DNA of 64,000 bases, taken from NCBI GenBank assembly GCA_902801985.1, contig CADCKD010000003.1, forward strand, positions 62,001 to 126,000. The letters run 5' to 3'. Positions within the stretch are counted from its first letter, which is position 1, and each line of letters begins with the position of its first letter. This stretch comes from an uncultured bacterium. Its GTDB lineage: Bacteria > Cyanobacteriota > Vampirovibrionia > Gastranaerophilales > Gastranaerophilaceae. Positions 59,930 to 64,000 of this stretch are shown here, piece by piece. Both the position numbers and the translations under genes were made by a program. The notes beneath the pieces are model-generated. The model did not search any database, was not told the origin of the DNA, and saw only the letters and a list, made by a program, of their open reading frames with translations.

Positions 59930-60862
59930 ATGGCGAATTTAAAAGATATTAAAAACAGAATAAACAGTGTTCAAAGTACAAAAAAAATTACTCGTGCGAT
60001 GAAGATGGTTGCAGCTGCAAAAGTCAGAAACTCAGAGTATGCTGTTAAAGCTTCTCGACCATATTCAACCGAAGTTGTTAATATGTTCCAAAAACTTTTA
60101 AATTCTGTCGGGGAATTTAGTTCTGAGTCTTTAAAGATAAAACGTGCAATAGATAATTATCCTGCTTTGCTCAGAAGAAGTGAAATAAAAAATGTTGGTA
60201 TCTTTGTAATTTCATCTAATAAAGGACTTGCCGGAGCATACAGTTCCAATGTGGCAAGAGCGGCTTTAGCAAAAATCAAAGAATATACTAATTTAGGCGT
60301 TGGTGTAAAAGTTTTTATTGCAGGTCAAAAAGGGATTTCTATTATGCGTAAAAAACTTGCAGCAATGGGCTGTTCAATTGAACGAAAATATTTTTCCGCA
60401 ATAGAAGAACTTAATGCCATGGAAGCACGTGATATCGCTGAAGATTTAGCTGAATATTATGTTGATAAACGTATTGATAAAATCGAAATTATAACAACAA
60501 GATTTAAAAATATGGTTAGTTATAGTGTCGATAGCTGGACTGTTTTGCCGGTAGAAGGAGTTAAAGATTCTCACGAACGTATTACTGACAATGTTTTGGA
60601 ATCTTTAATGGAATTTACTCCGGATAAACATCATATTTTACAAAAAGTTGTTCCAATGTATATGACAAATATATTTTATCAAGCCCTATTAGAAGCTAGA
60701 GCGAGTGAACTTGCTTCCCGTATGACTGCTATGTCTGCTGCGACTACAAACGCTGAAAAGATTATGCATGATTTGTCTATTCAATATAATAAAATTCGTC
60801 AGGCTGCTATTACAAACGAAATTATTGAAGTTATTTCAGGCGCGAACTCCCAAATGGGATAG
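59930..60862 (+). CDS. atpG: ATP synthase F1 subunit gamma
   Basis: 310 residues, the central rotor shaft. MANLKDIKNRINSVQSTKKI and SSNKGLAGAYSSN mark the N-terminal half; the C-terminal ASELASRMTAMSAATTNAEK is typical. Compared with short gamma (about 286) the extra residues lie near 55-80. The photosynthetic redox insertion, which would lie near 195-235, is not present. A TATAAT ends 5 bases before the ATG and no strong ribosome site is seen, so this gene may also have its own start point. It ends 1 base before the convergent oxidase gene, without a terminator. Confidence 0.95.
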   Translation: MANLKDIKNRINSVQSTKKITRAMKMVAAAKVRNSEYAVKASRPYSTEVVNMFQKLLNSVGEFSSESLKIKRAIDNYPALLRRSEIKNVGIFVISSNKGLAGAYSSNVARAALAKIKEYTNLGVGVKVFIAGQKGISIMRKKLAAMGCSIERKYFSAIEELNAMEARDIAEDLAEYYVDKRIDKIEIITTRFKNMVSYSVDSWTVLPVEGVKDSHERITDNVLESLMEFTPDKHHILQKVVPMYMTNIFYQALLEARASELASRMTAMSAATTNAEKIMHDLSIQYNKIRQAAITNEIIEVISGANSQMG

Positions 60863-60863
60863 T

Positions 60864-62249
60864 TTAGAAAATTTTATAAGGGTTTAGGATATTTTTAGGG
60901 TCAAAGACTTTTTTAATTTTGCGCATATATTCTATTGATAACCCACCTGTAACATTTGGCAAATAATCCTTTTTTTCAAGACCAATGCCGTGCTCGCCAG
61001 AAATTGTTCCGTCAAGGTCTATTGTTAATTGGTAAATCTCTGATTTAGCTTTTTTATATCTTTGGTATTCGTCAGTGTCATTCAAATCAATAGGAATTTG
61101 CGGATGCACACTGCCATCTCCGACATGTCCAACTAGACAAACTGTTAAATCATATTTTTTACAAATATCTTGCACACCTTTTACAAGCGTTGCCAAGTTT
61201 TTTCTTGGAACAATAACATCATCAGTTGTGACATCGGGTTTTATTTTAGAACATGCCGTCATTGAAGATCTGCGCGCCGTCCAAATTTTATCATATTCTT
61301 CTTTGTTAGTTGAATATTGAATATTTGTGGCTCCTGTTTTATTTAATATTTCTAAAATTTGTATTTTCTGTTCTTCAATAGATGCTTTTGTCCCATCAAT
61401 TTCTATTAACAATGCAGCTTCTTTAATTTGAATAAGGCTTTGAGGGTAGAATTGATTTACTGTGGTCATTACGTTTTTATCCATAAAATCAATTGTAGAT
61501 GGAAATACCTTTTGATTTATAATTTCATTAACACATTCGATGCTTGTTTCAACACTGTCGAAATATGCCATAACAACTTGTGAGTCTTGCGGTTTTGGTA
61601 TTAGTTTTACGGTTGCTTCAACAACTATACCTAAAGTGCCTTCAGAACCAATAAATAGAGAACCTAAATTGTATCCTGCTGCATTTTTTATTGTGTTAGA
61701 GCCTGTTCTTAAAAGCTCTCCGTCCGCTGTTACAACCAGCATATCTATAATATAGTCTTTGGTGGCTCCGTATTTGAAGCATCTTGCACCTGCTGAATTT
61801 TGTGCGATACTTCCTCCGATAGTTGAAACTTTTAAATTTGAGGGATCAGGCGGATAAAATAATCCGACTTTTTCCACTTCCTGTTGTAAATCGCCAACGA
61901 TAACTCCCGGCTGAACTCTGGCTGTCATATTTTGAGGTGTAATATCAAGAATTTTGTTCATTTTCTCAAAATTCAAGACTATTCCTCCGTGAACGGGAAT
62001 GCATGAACCGACAGTATTTGTTCCGGCTCCTCGGCAAATAACCGGAATTTCGTATTTACTTGCCAGTTTTACAACATTTTGTACCTGTTCAATATTTTCT
62101 ACAAATATAACTGCATCTGCAACATTAGTTTTATCTTTTATATATGAGGCATCTTGTGAATACTCAAAACAACGGGGAATGTCTGTTATTACATTCTCTG
62201 CGGGTAATGTAGTATTCAATTCTGCCATGAATTTTTCTTTAGTCAACAT
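60864..62249 (-). CDS. GlcD/D-lactate dehydrogenase-type FAD oxidase
   Basis: 461 residues. FAD-binding 4 domain: VICRGAGTNTVGSCIPVHGG, then PDPSNLKVSTIGGSIAQNSA, and the C-terminal domain with HVGDGSVHPQIPIDL and SGEHGIGLEKKDYL. Oxidises D-2-hydroxyacids such as D-lactate or glycolate. No iron-sulfur (GlcF) partner is next to it. The ATG at 62249 overlaps the upstream gene by 11 bases; an ATG seven codons in (62228) is an alternative, and neither has a strong ribosome site. Confidence 0.9.
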   Translation of the reverse strand: MLTKEKFMAELNTTLPAENVITDIPRCFEYSQDASYIKDKTNVADAVIFVENIEQVQNVVKLASKYEIPVICRGAGTNTVGSCIPVHGGIVLNFEKMNKILDITPQNMTARVQPGVIVGDLQQEVEKVGLFYPPDPSNLKVSTIGGSIAQNSAGARCFKYGATKDYIIDMLVVTADGELLRTGSNTIKNAAGYNLGSLFIGSEGTLGIVVEATVKLIPKPQDSQVVMAYFDSVETSIECVNEIINQKVFPSTIDFMDKNVMTTVNQFYPQSLIQIKEAALLIEIDGTKASIEEQKIQILEILNKTGATNIQYSTNKEEYDKIWTARRSSMTACSKIKPDVTTDDVIVPRKNLATLVKGVQDICKKYDLTVCLVGHVGDGSVHPQIPIDLNDTDEYQRYKKAKSEIYQLTIDLDGTISGEHGIGLEKKDYLPNVTGGLSIEYMRKIKKVFDPKNILNPYKIF

Positions 62250-64000
62250 ATGCCGTTAGTTTTTCTATACTAGTACTTAATCTGGATATTTGTTTATCTA
62301 TCTTTTCAACTTTTCCTGTTAATCCAAAGTCATCAATATTTTCAATCGCAGATAGAATTTTGTCAATATTCATTTCTAAACGGTCAATACGCTCTTGTTG
62401 CGAAGTGATTTCGTTTTCAATGTTTTTCATTGTAGAAATTTCTGATTCCAAGTTTTGTACTTTATTTTCAAGAACGTTCAGAATTTGTGTTTGATTTGGT
62501 AATTCTGTTTTTAGATTGTCAATGATTGATTTTATGTCTTCGGAATTTCTATTGATATTGTTCATGTTTTCGCTTGCAGAATCAATCCATTCTCCCATAT
62601 ATATAAGAGCTTTTCTTACTACATTGTCAGAATTGTTTGATTTTTCAAGCATTTTGGTAATATTGTTTATTTTACCGCCAAAATCCTCTCCAACCATAGC
62701 GTTGTAGGATTTATCAGCGGAAACAATGAGAAATCTTGTCTGCTCTTTAATATTAGTAATTTCATCTTTAAGAGCTTTCATTTCTTCTTGGGTTAGAGAA
62801 TCAACAGAAGATGTTATTGAATGAAGTTTTTCGGTTATTTTGGCAAGTTCCCCTGTCGGAAGTCCTGTGCCGCTATTTTGAATTTCATTCAATGCTAATC
62901 TCAATTTTGACAAATCAGTCTCAATATCTTGCATTGAGTAGCTGTAATCATTTATTTCTCCTGAAGTTGTAAGTTGTTGCAGCTGTCTTGTGATTTGTGC
63001 GATATTTTCATTAATTTGGTCTGTTCTTTCTTCTACAAAATCTTTAATATCTTCTGATTCTTCAACAAATGATACTTGATCAAAGATATTAACAACTGCG
63101 CCCATCAAGGTATCTTTCATATCTTTGAGATCATTTTTAATATCGGTGTTATTTTCAGATGAGATTTTGTTAACATCTACTGTCAGTTTATCCAAGCAAG
63201 ATTTGAATGCATCCATTTTGTCATTCGGTTCTAAGCTTGAAATATACTCTTGCTGCTCGTGAATTAAATCTTTTACTTCTTCAATGTCAGAAATTGTTCC
63301 GCCTGTTTCTGATATCAAATCAATTTTTTGATTTAATGTATCCAGCATTGATGTGATTTTTTCATCGGATAGAGATAATTTATTTATAGAATTTTCTACC
63401 GGTGTTATGAGATTTTCTACGCTATTAATGCTTGTAGTTACGTTGTTGATGCTGCTTTCTACACTATTGATGCTTGTCGCTACGCTATTGATACTACTTT
63501 CAAAATCTCCTATACGATTTTTTACATCTTCAATATTATTTTCTACATTATGGATATTATTACCAAAATCGTCTATTTTTGATTCAACTTTAACAATTTT
63601 AGAATTTGTATTTCCAATATTATTTTGTAATTCATCTATATTTTGAGATACATCATTGATACTTTCTGAGATATCTTCTAAAATCAAATCGTTATTTGCT
63701 TGGGCTAGAATATCCATTTTTGAACTCATAACTTCAAGCATTGGCGCTATATTATTGCTTGAGATGTATTCCTTAATATCTGCAAGCCAATTTCTATCAA
63801 GCGCTTTTTCGAGTTTTGAATCAATATTTTCAAGACTTTCTTTGTCTACGAAATTATCATTTGAAAGTATACCGTCTATTCTGAATTTTAGTGTATCAAT
63901 ATCTTTTTTCAGTATGTCAAAAGCTTCGGTAAAGTCAAATTCTGACGTTTGAACCGTATCTGTAACTTTTACTCTTTTCTTAACCTTGTCTGAGATACTG
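62239..64000 (-). CDS. Long coiled-coil protein, N-terminus outside window
   Basis: At least 587 residues; the frame stays open to the window edge, so the first in-window ATG (63741) is not the start. Over about 63367-63639 the sequence is 13 unbroken heptads of the form I-x-x-V-x-x-S/N (units such as INSVATS, INSVESS, INNVTTS, INSVENL), with Ile at a and Val or Phe at d, and polar Asn/Ser/Thr elsewhere. The rest is also mostly helical and acidic. No membrane helix is visible. It may be a fibrous, trimeric or scaffold protein. It overlaps the GlcD-type gene by 11 bases. Confidence 0.7.
   Translation of the reverse strand, partial: SISDKVKKRVKVTDTVQTSEFDFTEAFDILKKDIDTLKFRIDGILSNDNFVDKESLENIDSKLEKALDRNWLADIKEYISSNNIAPMLEVMSSKMDILAQANNDLILEDISESINDVSQNIDELQNNIGNTNSKIVKVESKIDDFGNNIHNVENNIEDVKNRIGDFESSINSVATSINSVESSINNVTTSINSVENLITPVENSINKLSLSDEKITSMLDTLNQKIDLISETGGTISDIEEVKDLIHEQQEYISSLEPNDKMDAFKSCLDKLTVDVNKISSENNTDIKNDLKDMKDTLMGAVVNIFDQVSFVEESEDIKDFVEERTDQINENIAQITRQLQQLTTSGEINDYSYSMQDIETDLSKLRLALNEIQNSGTGLPTGELAKITEKLHSITSSVDSLTQEEMKALKDEITNIKEQTRFLIVSADKSYNAMVGEDFGGKINNITKMLEKSNNSDNVVRKALIYMGEWIDSASENMNNINRNSEDIKSIIDNLKTELPNQTQILNVLENKVQNLESEISTMKNIENEITSQQERIDRLEMNIDKILSAIENIDDFGLTGKVEKIDKQISRLSTSIEKLTAYVD

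Noticed and set aside
63353-63646. Leucine-rich plus-strand frame opposite the heptad repeat
   Set aside because: Its repetitive Leu/Ser pattern is the reverse complement of the heptads on the minus strand, not a real membrane protein.
1-64000. tRNA, rRNA or CRISPR loci
   Set aside because: I scanned the gaps for TTCGA-type T-loops, rRNA motifs and spaced repeats and found none. This is a by-eye search, so a degenerate tRNA could be missed.

Overview
The window is a low-GC bacterial chromosome segment that is densely coding on both strands. It has no rRNA, tRNA, CRISPR array, phage module or intact transposase that I can see. Several signs point to the non-photosynthetic sister lineage of Cyanobacteria (Melainabacteria/Vampirovibrionia, most likely the gut order Gastranaerophilales). 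The ATP synthase genes run a, c, b', b, delta, alpha, gamma with two different b-type subunits, and beta and epsilon are absent from the cluster, which is the cyanobacterial atp1 layout. efp lies beside accB and accC. No photosystem or respiratory-chain genes are seen. A Na+-pumping oxaloacetate decarboxylase operon and glycogen genes fit a fermenter. The lineage call is an inference from gene order and protein flavour, not from a search.

Layout. 1-7.7 kb: end of a dicarboxylate symporter, folC, a small lytic transglycosylase, accC-accB-efp, purine nucleoside phosphorylase, a probable RNA polymerase omega subunit, a palindromic repeat element and glgA. 7.7-20.3 kb: a 1137-residue zinc-ribbon protein with a decayed cyclase and a decayed STAND ATPase, then ruvB, a metallo-hydrolase, a short CDF metal exporter, an Lrp regulator-aminotransferase pair, lysS, an FAD protein, an XRE regulator and a cysteine-cluster protein. 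20.3-28.8 kb: an L10-leader-controlled rplJ-rplL operon followed by a membrane-anchored L7/L12 C-terminal-domain paralogue, then a winged-helix protein, a DUF2339 membrane protein, a YhaM-like nuclease, ilvC and a pseudopilin. 28.8-41.2 kb: a repeat-flanked DUF559 nuclease, a double GNAT protein, a GH13-like enzyme, an orphan response regulator, maf, a DUF2229 protein, a decayed HD-GYP protein, rsmH with an FtsL-like gene, apt and a membrane glycosyltransferase. 41.2-41.7 kb: a hairpin-packed element with terminal inverted repeats. 41.8-51.6 kb: hup, dedA, PHP, rph, two small secreted proteins, ilvB, an acyltransferase-like protein, three tandem modular paralogues of unknown function and a half-size PurN-like protein. 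51.7-62.2 kb: birA-oadG-oadA-oadB, the atp operon and a GlcD-type oxidase. 62.2-64 kb: a long coiled-coil protein cut by the window edge.

How the genes fit together. BirA would biotinylate both AccB (fatty acid synthesis) and OadA (Na+ export coupled to oxaloacetate decarboxylation). The ATP synthase c subunit lacks the Na+-type glutamine, so energy coupling may use both ions. ilvB and ilvC serve branched-chain amino acid synthesis from separate loci. glgA and the GH13-like enzyme suggest a glucan store.

The most unusual signals are these: (1) the membrane-tethered L7/L12-like protein; (2) a set of at least seven genes with no Shine-Dalgarno and a -10-like hexamer ending 6-7 bases before the ATG, which suggests leaderless mRNAs; (3) the mix-and-match paralogue trio; (4) the zinc-ribbon/pseudo-cyclase/pseudo-STAND protein; and (5) two palindrome-rich, probably mobile, non-coding elements.
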